This document shows, one piece after another, positions 1-12,300 of a DNA stretch of 64,000 nt. Source of the stretch: Liolophura sinensis (lineage: Eukaryota > Mollusca > Polyplacophora > Chitonida > Chitonidae); NCBI RefSeq assembly GCF_032854445.1, contig NC_088306.1:19129764-19193763 (forward strand), given 5' to 3'. A program made the translations under genes and the position numbers. Every line of letters starts with the position of its first letter. The stretch's first letter is position 1. The notes beneath the pieces are model-generated. The model searched no databases, was not told the DNA's origin, and saw nothing but the letters and a program-made list of their open reading frames with translations.

Positions 1-909
1 CACTTTATTCACATGTATTAACATACACGTCTTTGATCTTCCATTTTAGTTAAAGTTTTTTTTTTCAAAAAGCTTGTTGTATGACCACGATTATGGATAC
101 ATAGACATGTATATTTTATCTATGTAAGTTGGCCTTGAAAAACGATTACCGTACATGGATGTATGTATTAGATCGTGTATATATTGAGACTGGAGTCCAG
201 ACGGTTGACGTACAGATAAAACCCCTTCCAAACAATGCTAGCCTTCTTAAGCTTGGAGACTGCAGAGCCAAATTAAGCAGGAAGCGATCAGCCCTAGTCG
301 TGGTTGTAACACACAATTTCCGTGTCATTTAAACAAATGGGAGGAATTCGGAGGTGCTTAAAGGGAGGATGTTTAAAGTGAACTTCAGCGATGACCTGGC
401 ACGCGGCCCCTCTTGTGTAGAGAGAGCCTCGCCCGAGGCAGTGGCCGGTCAGCCGACAATTCCTCCCGGTATACAGGCATATAGAGACATTCCAGTGTTC
501 AACATCAGCCAACAGAAATGGGCCATATTAAATATGATTTTAATATATATGTACGTACAGTTAAATCATTGTAAATGCGTAGGTATATTGCGTTAAACAG
601 CAAACAAATAGATAAATAAATTAGTAAATGAATACAGGAATAAAACATATGCAAAAAAATAAAGAAAGGAATAAATCATTGCATTTTAGAGATATTTGTT
701 TTTTGTGTGGTATTTAACGTTTGTGTGATGTCGGTCTGGTCCATGTCCAGAAGAAAAAAAAACACCGTCTTTAGCCAATTACCCAGAAAATCCTCCGCCT
801 TACAACCGCTGCCAAACGAGCGAGATCTGGATTCGAATTTGCGACCTCATTGGTCAGGGACCGATCTAAATTTATTTAGATTGTGGTTCTCGTGTATCTT
901 TTTTTTCCA
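1..909. other. no gene recognised
   Basis: AT-rich sequence with only short open frames (the longest about 80 codons). No exon with recognisable homology, RNA gene or repeat was seen. Confidence 0.5.
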
Positions 910-1193
910 GGCAGTGTGGTAATTTGCAGTTGTAATTTTGTGGTTGTCATATATACATTATATCACGGTGGTGGTTTGCAAGGTGGTTGTCACAAATGTA
1001 TAGTTTTTTCCATATAGGACTGGGATTTACAGGCATGATTTTTTGGTCCATACAGGACTGTGATTTGCAGATTTGACTTTATGGTTATTACATGCAGGGC
1101 TGTGGCTTGCAGGTATGAGTTTGCAGTTGTCACGTAAATATATCTTTTTCATACAGGGTGGTGGTATGCAGATGTGATTTTGTGGTTGTCGCT

Positions 1194-1285
<92 letters not shown>

Positions 1286-1430
1286 TGCTACAGGTCTACA
1301 CGTGTGATTTTGTCGTTGTCACATATCTATTTCTTCGTGCAGAGCGGTGGTTTGTAGATATGACTTTGCAGTGGTCACATATACATTTTTCATACAGGGC
1401 GGTGGTTGCATGTGTGATTGTGGCCCGGGG
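910..1430. repeat. degenerate minisatellite, ~60-bp unit, interrupted by a TA microsatellite
   Basis: About eight imperfect copies of a segment built around 'catacagggcggtggtttgc' followed by 'gattttgtggttgtcacata'. The copies differ at many positions, so the array looks old. It is interrupted by the pure TA run at 1195-1281. Confidence 0.7.
1195..1281. repeat. (TA)n microsatellite
   Basis: Uninterrupted TA dinucleotide, about 43 repeats. It yields an ORF encoding Tyr-Ile repeats that has no meaning as a protein. Confidence 0.98.
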
Positions 1431-1504
1431 CCTTGCCAAGGGCAGAGTATATGCGTTTCTAAATGTATGAATAAACTTTAAGGCCGTTTGTTAACATTCA
1501 GCTG

Positions 1505-1742
1505 TATTTATTTATTTATGTATTTCATTGGCGTTTTAACCCGATACTCAAGAATATTTCACATATAAGACGGCGGCCAGCATTATGGTAGGAGGAAACC
1601 GGGGAGAGCCCGGGGGAAAACCCACGACCATCCGCATGCAGACCTTCCCATGCACGTATGACCGAAGACGAAGTCAACGTGAGCTGAACTTGAACTCACA
1701 GAGACCGCATCGTTGAGCGGCTCTTGGGTCATTCAGCTGTAC
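1505..1742 (-). mobile_element. SINE family 1 (tRNA-derived), nearly full length
   Basis: On the minus strand it runs from a tRNA-like head (box B-like 'tgagttcaagt' at 1687-1697) through the body to a tail made of AATA repeats. The plus strand shows the family landmarks 'actcaagaatatttcac', 'cggccagcattatgg' and 'aacccacgaccatccgc'. Several substitutions mark it as an older copy. Confidence 0.85.
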
Positions 1743-2665
1743 AACTTTACTGCTGATAAACTAGTTTCTCTGCATGGTATTTATATCTCAGTCGAGGGTA
1801 GAAATGATGCACATAATTTATTCATTGTCAACTGTATATATACACGCTCCTTGACATGCATTCACACATACCCAAAAAGAAAAAACTATAAACCAAATGA
1901 CAAACCTGTCAGTGTGGGATACACGCGACTTTCCTGTGCAGCGACTATTGTAGTACACGTATTACTGTTTTTTCTGTATTTTATTTTCTTTTTTGTTGCA
2001 CACTTTTTGCTATTGCCAGTCGCGTGACGTTAATTAGTACATGGCGTTTTGATTGATCTACCTACATACGATAAGCGTGGACAGGCCTGTATATTGACAC
2101 GTGCCTTGTATATTTCTAATAATCACCTTAAGCTTGTCAAACTGGTCTGATCAGCAAGCACCCGATTCATCACATCATATAGAACATGTGACAATGATAG
2201 TGACGGAAACATCAACTTGTTTTTTTCTTCTTCTTCTCTTTTTTGGTTGTTTTTATGAAGGTAAAATCACATCCGGTGAGGTATATATACCGGGAACATA
2301 TATGAAATTTCATGACGTGTAATCAGTGCAGATGCCGGCTGGTCACTTTTTCCACTCAAATCATGTTCAATCAATAAGCAACTTGATGAAGAAAAACTTA
2401 TCCTTAATGAATACAGTCCTGAATTTTCGACAGATTTTCTGGAAACTGATCCATAATTTTGGAATTATTGACAACTGTAAGAATTGCCGCGTTTTCAACC
2501 GTCTGAAATAGACACAATATATTCATTATACAAACAAAAAATATAGTTGCAAAGTGAAAGGTTTTTGATCATTTTCAGACGCGTCTTTCCATTCAGACTA
2601 AAGTATATGTTTAGCCTTTGGCAACTTGTTTATACTGCCTATTGATTATTATGTAGAGGTGATTT
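1743..2665. other. no gene recognised
   Basis: AT-rich DNA. Short ORFs here show no recognisable family and no convincing splice-site pairs. Confidence 0.45.
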
Positions 2666-2841
2666 TGCGGTTGTGTAACACATATTATATTAATGTGTGT
2701 AACACATATTATATTAATGTGTGTAACACATATTATATTAATGTGTGTAACACATATTATGTTAATGTGTGTAACACATATTATATTAATGTGTGTAACA
2801 CATATTATATTAATGTGTGTAACACATATATTATATTAATT
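2666..2841. repeat. 24-bp tandem repeat, ~7 copies
   Basis: Near-perfect tandem copies of a 24-bp unit containing 'gtgtaacacatattatatta'. The period is a multiple of three, which keeps one frame open and explains a small repetitive ORF at 2626-2892. Confidence 0.95.
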
Positions 2842-5800
2842 CAAAATAAAGAGTCTTATGTTCTTAGACTAACAGAATATTCTGAATATTGAATAACATT
2901 CTAGCATCACTGACAACAGAACTTCTGTTCAAATGAACAGATTATTTTTTGAGTGTAAGAAAGTTACAGTTGCGATAATAATAATAACAATAATAAAAAT
3001 TTCTCTCGAAGCGCATGTATATACTAACTTCATTGTATATAAGCAGTGTGTTCTGAGATGCGCCAGATGCAAATCCTTTTTTCCTCCCAAGCATTTTGTA
3101 CGGATTTCCGTTCTTTTTCATCAGCCGAAATTTAATAAGTTCAGCGTCAAGATACATTTATCTGCTATAATATCGGCAAATCCAGCGGACGTTAAATGTA
3201 AATGTATTAAATCCCGATGTTAGCGCTTCTGTAAATTTCTTCATGTTCGTACAGACACCATATATACAGGCCTATAATCTGATCAAGCATTGTTGTCAAA
3301 AGCTGTTTGGCGAAGATATTTATCAAAATAATTGCCGGTACCTCTCTTAGCCTAGTTTTGTGATAAAATTGATAATTGTGGCAGGTGGAAAACAGTGTAT
3401 ACGGGGGATGATCTTGACAGGAAACGGGTCTGGCATACAGATAAACCGGACACATGAGGGAAGTGTTGAACCAAAGCTTCTCAGGCCAGATATCCGCGTC
3501 GGACAAAGGCACATTGTCCTGCATGGCGATTGTTCAAGTGGAAACTTTGCACGTCGCCCATGAGATTTGCCGCTGCAATGGGCAGTCTGAGGAAACGGGT
3601 TGGGGACGTTTAGTTAGGCTTTTCAAAAACGTCCCTGTGGCCCGCATGGATATAATTCCACGAAAAAGTAATTTTGTTATGACATGTTTAAATGACATGC
3701 GGATGCAGTATACTGGTAGGGCGTATACACAAATTGCTGGAGATCACCGGAAATTTGTCGGCTCACATACCATCCGAGACGCTGAGGTGTCAATCATAAT
3801 ACTTATTTGTAATTATCAAACGCCGCAATACGCGCGAGGCTATACAGAGCGCCCGTATATTGTAAACGGGATATCCGGTGTTCAAACCTGACTCAGGTCG
3901 TGGAGAAGACGTCAATCTTGATATACTTCCTACATCACTATTGTGCATCGATTGTTATTCAACGCTGTACTCGATCAAGCCAGTTTTATGAACTTTGGCA
4001 AGTTACTAACGAACTTTTCCAGGCGTTACATACAAGTTATCAATTAATGCGCAAACGCCAACACGAGCGAATAGATCGCCGTCGTCATTGTCGCTGAGGT
4101 CCCCAATAATAAGAAAAGTGAATCCCTGCCCAAGGCTGGTACTGAACCTGCAACTCGTGTGCCAGGCTTTGGACAGGGAATTCGTACATTCAACCCTTTC
4201 ACTGTTGTGTGGGGGAGGGGGGGAGGGGAACTGGTAACAACAAGCGGACAACCGCTCGTGCAGAGTTGGAGCAGTCTAACGTTCGTTGAAGACTTGTCTT
4301 GCACAATAAGGTACGTTACATATTGTGAAAGTTCGTCACAAACTTCAAAGGTCAGTGGTATCTATTATTAGTGATGGGCTGTATAATGTACACTTTCATT
4401 ATCTCAGCTTTTACCATCACCATGATATGCATGAAATATTGCTAATGTGGCGATAAGCCTAATCATTCATGCAAGTTTTACACATCCACACTAGTCTTTT
4501 CATGTCTCCAAATCTTGGCAGTACCAGAACATCGACCACTTCCATGGATATATTTATATATAGAGTAGTTATGACCGCTTGGAAAACGACTGACTTCACT
4601 CAGCAGCTAACAGATCTTGTATCCCTCCATCCTTGGAGGAATGAGGTCCATGTCTAACAAACTTGAGCCTCGAGCTAATTTCGGCGAAATACCGGTACGC
4701 TATTAGTCTGTTCATTTTAACAGCAAGTCTGTTGTCTAAGTGACGATAGACTGTATTCTGTTATTGTTAACTATATTGTCATATTAAATATATCCGGTCA
4801 ATAATACATTCCGCATGTCGAATTAATAGAATAGGGGGTGCTATGTTTAATAAAACAAACTGCTTCATATTAAAGAATACATTCTAGCGTCAGACAAAAG
4901 ATTTTCTATTATATTTAACAGGTAATTTTTTGGCGCGTAAGAGGTATATCAAAAATTCTCCTTCTCGCAAATGAACTTAGACAACTCCAATGACCAAAAC
5001 AAAAAATGACTCTTCTGTTTTTTTTTTCTTTGTGCATGTATGGGCAAATTTCCAGTGGTCAAACCTCCTGCCAGTTGACGTAGACTTTGCAGTGAGTTTG
5101 CCATCAATGCATATACTAAGTAATGTCACTTCAACCATAACACCTTAAAGAGTTTCTAGACTAGTTCTGAGGAGAAGGTCAGTGATGATGATACAATCAA
5201 TCACTGGACCAGTCATTCAATCACTACAATGAGCAACAATAATACACAGATCTATCTTAACTTATTTATTATTACAAAGAAATGACGATGTAGGTGTCGT
5301 GATGATGACACAAATTAGTATACTTAATTAATTATTAACTGTTGTATTTGAATGGGCTGTATACAGATGCAACTTAATATATGCTAAAAAAGGACGACAA
5401 TTTTAGGGAGTTCTATGTTCAGAATACAGAATCCGTCACTCAAAATGAAAATTTCCTTCAGAAGAAACCTAAAGATTAAAACTTGTCCGTTTGTATTATG
5501 CCAAAAACCCAGTCATCATGTACATCATCCTCTTCCACTTGGAAAAAAAATCTGCACTTTTAAAACTTCAGAGTGCATTTCAATATTTCATAAATACCTT
5601 TTTGTTATTAATTACATCACATATTTTCACACACAGACATGTTATTATATAATGGTTCCTCATCTGAAGACCATCGCTTTGTTTTGAGAACTAAGCCTGG
5701 GTTATCTCCCTTTCGTCCGCATATCGACGAGAGTTACTTCCCTTGTCACAAATCTCCTTATGACACAGTTGACAAGGAATAAACACTCTGTAGGATTGGA

Positions 5801-5895
5801 TTCAAACTTTACCTTATATACCAGCAGCGTAGAAAGAACGGTGGATATTACAGCACACCACAATGACGCTTAAGCAGCACTTTACTCTCAGAAAT
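2842..5895. other. intergenic, no gene recognised
   Basis: No exon, RNA gene or repeat family recognised. The longest open frame is 145 codons at 3454-3891 on the plus strand. It has no recognisable motif and no convincing splice context, so it is not called as a gene. Confidence 0.4.
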
Positions 5896-5969
5896 ACACC
5901 GCTAGATTTGAACTCACAGCAACCGTGTTGGTAAGAGGTCCCTTGACAACTGTGCCACTCGGGCACCCT
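5896..5969 (-). mobile_element. SINE tRNA-like head fragment
   Basis: The reverse complement reads as a tRNA-like head: 'gtggcacagttgtcaaggg' (box A-like region) followed by 'gctgtgagttcaaat' (box B-like). It resembles the head of SINE family 1 but is diverged, and no body or tail is attached. Confidence 0.5.
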
Positions 5970-6300
5970 AACCATCACGGCCCCTGCATGAATTTATCTA
6001 ATTATATACCTAATTTATATTTTTGTAATATTTCAAACAATGGGAGTTTGTGGTGTACATTGGCGACAGGGTAATGTTAGCCAGACCATGGGATTGTGGC
6101 ACATCCTCAAATTTAGCAAAGTCTATTCCAATATTGTAGTCTATGTGATGATAATGAGTGATATAAGGGTCTTATGACACATCTTCCAGGTCATCAAGTG
6201 CTGCAACTTTTTAGTCAGGATATGAATGGTATTTTTCTTGAGGCAGATCTTCTATGCCATCAACTGTCTCAGTCTTTAAGGTGAAGGTATAAATGGTCCA

Positions 6301-6398
6301 TTAGGCGAGAATTGGGTCCTGTGGTGCATAAGGCCTTTTACACACGTACACTTTGTGGTTAGACACTGTTATCACATACATGATGTCCTCCCATACCA
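6301..6398 (-). CDS. LAMTOR4: LAMTOR4 coding exon 3 (terminal coding exon)
   Basis: Acceptor 'tatgtttcag' at 6399 and beyond (minus strand); the frame continues VVWEDIMYVITVSNHK, then YVCKRPYAPQDPILA and a TAA stop at 6303-6301. It aligns with the human C-terminal strand segment. The first ~48 nt of this exon plus its acceptor form the unit of the adjacent minisatellite; only this copy continues into the complete reading frame. Confidence 0.95.
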
Positions 6399-9300
6399 CT
6401 GAAACATAAAACACATGCCTAGTGGTTAGACACCGTTAACACTAACATAATGTCCTTCCACACCACTAACACATAAAACACACATCCTGTGGTTCGACAC
6501 CTTTATCACACACATAATGTCCTCTCACACCACTGAAACACAAAACACACGTCTTGTGGTTAGACACTGTTATTACACACATGATGTCCTCTCACACCAC
6601 TGAAACATAAAACACACGTCTTGTGGTTAGACACCGTTATCACACACATGATGTCCTCCCACACCAATAAAACATAAAACGCACATCCTGTGGTTCGACA
6701 CCTTTATCACACACATAATGTCCTCTCACACCACTAAAACATAAAACACACATCCTATGGTTCGACACCTTTATCACACACATAATGTCCTCTCACACCA
6801 CTAAAACATAAAACACACGTCTTGTGGTTAGACACCATTATCACACACATGATGTCCTCTCACACCACTGAAACATAAAACACACGTCTTGTGGTTAGAC
6901 ACCGTTATCACACACATGATGTCCTCCCACACCAATAAAACATAAAACGCACATCCTGTGGTTCGACACCTTTATCACACACATAATGTCCTCTCACACC
7001 ACTGAAACATAAAACACACGTCTTGTGGTTAGACACTGTTATCACACACATGATGTCCTCTCACACCACTGAAACATAAAACACACGTCTTGTGGTTCGA
7101 CACCTTTATCACACACATGATGTCCTCCCACACCACTAAAACATAAAACACACATCCTGTGGTTCGACACCTTTATCACACACATAATGTCCTCTCACAC
7201 CACTGAAACATAAAACACATGCCTTGTGGCTAGACACCGTTATCACACACATAATGTCCTCCCACACCACTAAAACATAAAACACACATCCTGTGGTTCG
7301 ACACCATTATCACACACATGATGTCCTCTCACACCACTGAAACATAAAACACATGCCTTGTGGCTAGACACCGTTATCACACACATAATGTCCTCCCACA
7401 CCACTAAAACATAAAACACACATCCTGTGGTTCGACACCATTATCACACACATGATGTCCTCTCACACCACTGAAACATAAAACACATGCCTTGTGGTTA
7501 GACACTGTTATCACACACATGATGTCCTCTCACACCACTAAAACATAAAACACATGCCTTGTGGCTAGACACCGTTATCACACACATGATGTCCTCTCAC
7601 ACCAATAAAACATAAAACACATGCCTTGTGGCTAGACACCGTTATCACACACATGATGTCCTCCCACACCAATAAAACATAAAACACACATCCTGTGGTT
7701 CGACACCTTTATCACACATATAATGTCCTCTCACACCACTGAAACATAAAACACATGCCTTGTGGCTAGACACCGTTATCACACACATGATGTCCTCTCA
7801 CACCACTGAACATAAAACACATGCCTAGTGGTTAGACACTGTTATCACACACATGATGTCCTCTCACACCACTGAAACATAAAACACACGTCTTGTGGTT
7901 AGACACTGTTATCACACACATGATGTCCTCCCACACCAATAAAACATAAAACACACATCCTGTGGTTCGACACCTTTATCACACACATAATGTCCTCTCA
8001 CACCACTGAAACACAAAACACACGTCTTGTGGTTAGACACTGTTATTACACACATGATGTCCTCTCACACCACTGAAACATAAAACACATGCCTTGTGGC
8101 TAGACACCGTTATCACACACATGATGTCCTCTCACACCACTGAAACACAAAACACACGTCTTGTGGTTAGACACTGTTATCACACACATGATGTCCTCTC
8201 ACACCACTGAACATAAAACACATGCCTAGTGGTTAGACACTGTTATCACACACATGATGTCCTCTCACACCACTGAAACGTAAAACACACGTCTTGTGGT
8301 TAGACACTGTTATCACACACATGATGTCCTCTCACACCACTGAAACATAAAACACACGTCTTGTGGTTAGACACTGTTATCACACACATGATGTCCTCTC
8401 ACACCACTGAAACATAAAACACACGTCTTGTGGCTAGACACCTTTATCACACACATAATGTCCTCTCACACCACTGAAACATAAAACACACGTCTTGTGG
8501 TTAGACACTGTTATCACACACATGATGTCCTCTCACACCACTGAAACATAAAACACACATCCTGTGGTTCGACACCTTTATCACACACATAATGTCCTCT
8601 CACACCACTGAAACATAAAACACACATCCTGTGGTTCGACACCTTTATCACACACATAATGTCCTCTCACACCACTGAAACATAAAACACATGCCTTGTG
8701 GCTAGACACCGTTATCACACACATAATGTCCTCTCACACCACTGAAACATAAAACACATGCCTTGTGGTTAGACACTGTTATCACACACATGATGTCCTC
8801 TCACACCACTAAAACATAAAACACATGCCTTGTGGTTAGACACTGTTATCACACACATGATGTCCTCTCACACCACTGAAACATAAAACACACGTCTTGT
8901 GGTTAGACACTGTTATCACACACATGATGTTCTTCCAGACCACTGAAACATAAAACACATGCCTAGTGGTTAGACACTGTTATCACACACATGATGTCCT
9001 CTCACACCACTGAAACGTAAAACACACGTCTTGTGGTTAGACACTGTTATCACACACATGATGTCCTCTCACACCACTGAAACATAAAACACACGTCTTG
9101 TGGTTAGACACTGTTATCACACACATGATGTCCTCTCACACCACTGAAACATAAAACACACGTCTTGTGGTTAGACACCGTTATCACACACATGATATCC
9201 TCCCATTACACTGAAACAAAAAAACAGATCTTGTGGTTAGACACTGTTATCACACACATGATGTCCTCCCACACCACTAAAACATAAAACACACATCCTG

Positions 9301-12300
9301 TGGTTCGACACCTTTATCACACACATAATGTCCTCTCACACCACTGAAACATAAAACACATGCCTTGTGGCTAGACACCGTTATCACACACATAATGTCC
9401 TCTCACACCACTGAAACATAAAACACATGCCTTGTGGTTAGACACTGTTATCACACACATGATGTCCTCTCACACCACTAAAACATAAAACACATGCCTT
9501 GTGGTTAGACACTGTTATCACACACATGATGTCCTCTCACACCACTGAAACATAAAACACACGTCTTGTGGTTAGACACCGTTATCACACACATGATATC
9601 CTCCCATTACACTGAAACAAAAAAACAGATCTTGTGGTTAGACACCGTTATCACACACATGATGTCCTCTCACACCACTGAAACATAAAACACATCTTGC
9701 GGTTAGACACAGTTATCACACACATGATGGTCCTCTCACTCCACTGAAACATAAAACACACGTCTTGTGGTTAGACACCGTTATCACACACATGATGTCC
9801 TCCCATTACACTGAAACAAAAAAAACAGATCTTGTGGTTAGACACCGTTATCACACACATGATGTCCTCTCACACCACTGAAACATAAAACACATCTTGC
9901 GGTTAGACACAGTTATCACACACATAATGTCCTTCCAAACATTTTCAATTTCTCATGATGAAATTAATAAGTACCCTCAATTTTAGAAACATACTGAAAT
10001 CTACAGTCAAGTTGTTTCAGTGACAGATGATGGAATAATGACTTTTTACCCATCAAGAAGGACGACACACAGTAATGGATGAATTCACTTAACAATATTT
10101 ATTTATTTATTTATTTGATTAGTGCTTTTTATGCTGTACTCAAGAATTTTTCACTTATACAACAGCTGCCAGCATTATGGTGGGAGGAAACTGGGCAGGA
10201 CCCGGGGGGAAACCCACAACCATCCACAGGTTGCTGGAAGGTCTTTCCATGTATGGCCAAAGTGCGCCTAACAAAAAATGAGGTTCTTAATACATTTGTG
10301 TAACAAATTTAATGAGATGTGTAGGGACAGGAAAACCAGATATACATGTACACTACACTCATCTTACCTGACACTCGCTTGAAGGTGTCTCGCCTGTCAG
10401 ACAACTTTACTTTGGAAGTTGTCTGAGCGAGACTCATGAAATAATTGGCTCGTCTCTCATCGTTCTCTAAATCACCGCCAGACTAAAATAACAGAGCAAT
10501 ACCAAATTTTTATTTTTGTATTTACTTCATTATTTACTTCATTATTTACTTCATTATTTATTCATTCATTAATATGTTCATTTATTTCTTTGACGTTTTA
10601 AACCTTACTCAGGAATGTTACTTAACGATACGAAGGCAGTCAGCATTATGATGGGAAGAAAACCTGGCAAAGACTGAGGGAAATCAACAATCATCTGCAG
10701 ATTGGTGACAGAACCTTTCCTTGTATAACTGGAGAGTAACTTTGTTATTTCTTTGTTCATTTCATTTGATTTATTTACTTATTTATTTGATTGGTGTTTT
10801 ACGCCATACTCAAGAATATTTCACTCATTCAACGGCGGCCAGCATTATGGTGGGTGGAAACCAGGCAGAGTCCGGGGGAAGTCCATGACCATCTGCAGGT
10901 TGCTGACAGACCATTTTACTTGAATGTTTAAAGCTGTGTTTTACAATTTTTCACTTACGAGGCTAAATGTACAATTCAGCCATGGGTGAAACTTTAACTC
11001 ATGTTATTTAATACCGTATTTGATGGTGGTCACATTTATGTATACATTCTTGGGTTTGAATGTCGTACTTAACAATTCCTTAGTCATATGTTCGATGAGA
11101 AATAATTAGGTGTGAGAACATACATATACTGTGTCATCTTGTGGCAAGGCGAGTCCATGTCTCTAAATTTAATTATTTGATTGGTGTTAGAACTTTCTGA
11201 AGAATATTTCACTTTAATGACAGCACAGAGCCCGGGGGAAACCCACAACTATCCGCAGGTTGCTGCATGAGTTAAGACTTGAACTCACAGCCACTGCATT
11301 TGTGGGAGGCTCCTGAGTCATTGAACCGTGCTGGCATGCTAATCCCCTCTGCAAATGGAAGCCCATCCATGCCACTTAAGTGATTCTGCCACTGAAGTAT
11401 CATGCTGAAGGCACTAGGCATGAAGCCCACCCTGTCAAATTGCACTGACACTGGGCCAACCAGTCCTGTCTCCTTTCTCTAACCTCTCTGTTCTGAGCTT
11501 CAAGTAAGGCAAAAACAGGTACCTTGTTTTGAAGAAGTGTGATCCCAGGTCTTTGGACTTCGAGGTGGATGCTCCATTACGCTACCGAAGTAGACTGCCA
11601 GATTTATGGGTGGAGGAAACTGCTCTGTTTTATTTTAAGCTTCAAGCTATTTTGCTTATACCAAATTGATGAGAAAGCTCAATGATTATTGATGGATGGG
11701 GGCTTAAAGTTGATTTAAAAATTCTTCATTTCACAGTGTCTCCATTTAATAGGTCATTTCCAATGCTGTCATATTTACAGTGCTGTATCACTGGAATGTC
11801 ATGCCAAAGAAACCAAACAGTATACCAAATTTAGTCCCAGTATACTGCCACTGTACAATCTTTATTGTTCTGCTGAGCTACATACAGGGAGGTGCCAAAA
11901 CTGTCTAGTTTAAAGCAGAGGCTTCATTAATTTCAGAAAGGTTATGTATAATGACACCTCTACATATAAAGTGAGTGAGTGAGTGCTTGGGGTTTAACGT
12001 CGTACTCAACAATTTTTCAGTCGACGACGAAGGAATCTTTAAGGTGCATGTACGTGTAATGTGCCTCCTTGTTGCGGGATGGATTTCCACCGCGATTTTA
12101 TTTAGTGCTGCTTCACTGAGACGACTTACCAAAGGCAAGTAAGCCGCCCCGCCCGAGCCATTATACTGATACGGGTCAACCAGTCGTTGCACTATCCCCT
12201 TCATGCTGAACGCCCAGCAAGTCTTAGGTGTGACTTGATCAATGCATTGATCCTGGATCTACCGGTCCCGAAGCGGATGCTCTACCAACTGTGCTATCCG

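Noticed and set aside
1174-1470. 98-codon ORF with Tyr-Ile repeats
   Set aside because: Direct translation of the TA microsatellite.
3454-3891. 145-codon open frame on the plus strand
   Set aside because: No recognisable motif, domain or splice context, and the composition looks like that of flanking DNA. A homology search would be needed to revive it.
6341-9935. CRISPR-like periodic repeat
   Set aside because: The whole 67-bp unit repeats with no unique spacers, and the context is eukaryotic; the unit is explained by a LAMTOR4 exon boundary.
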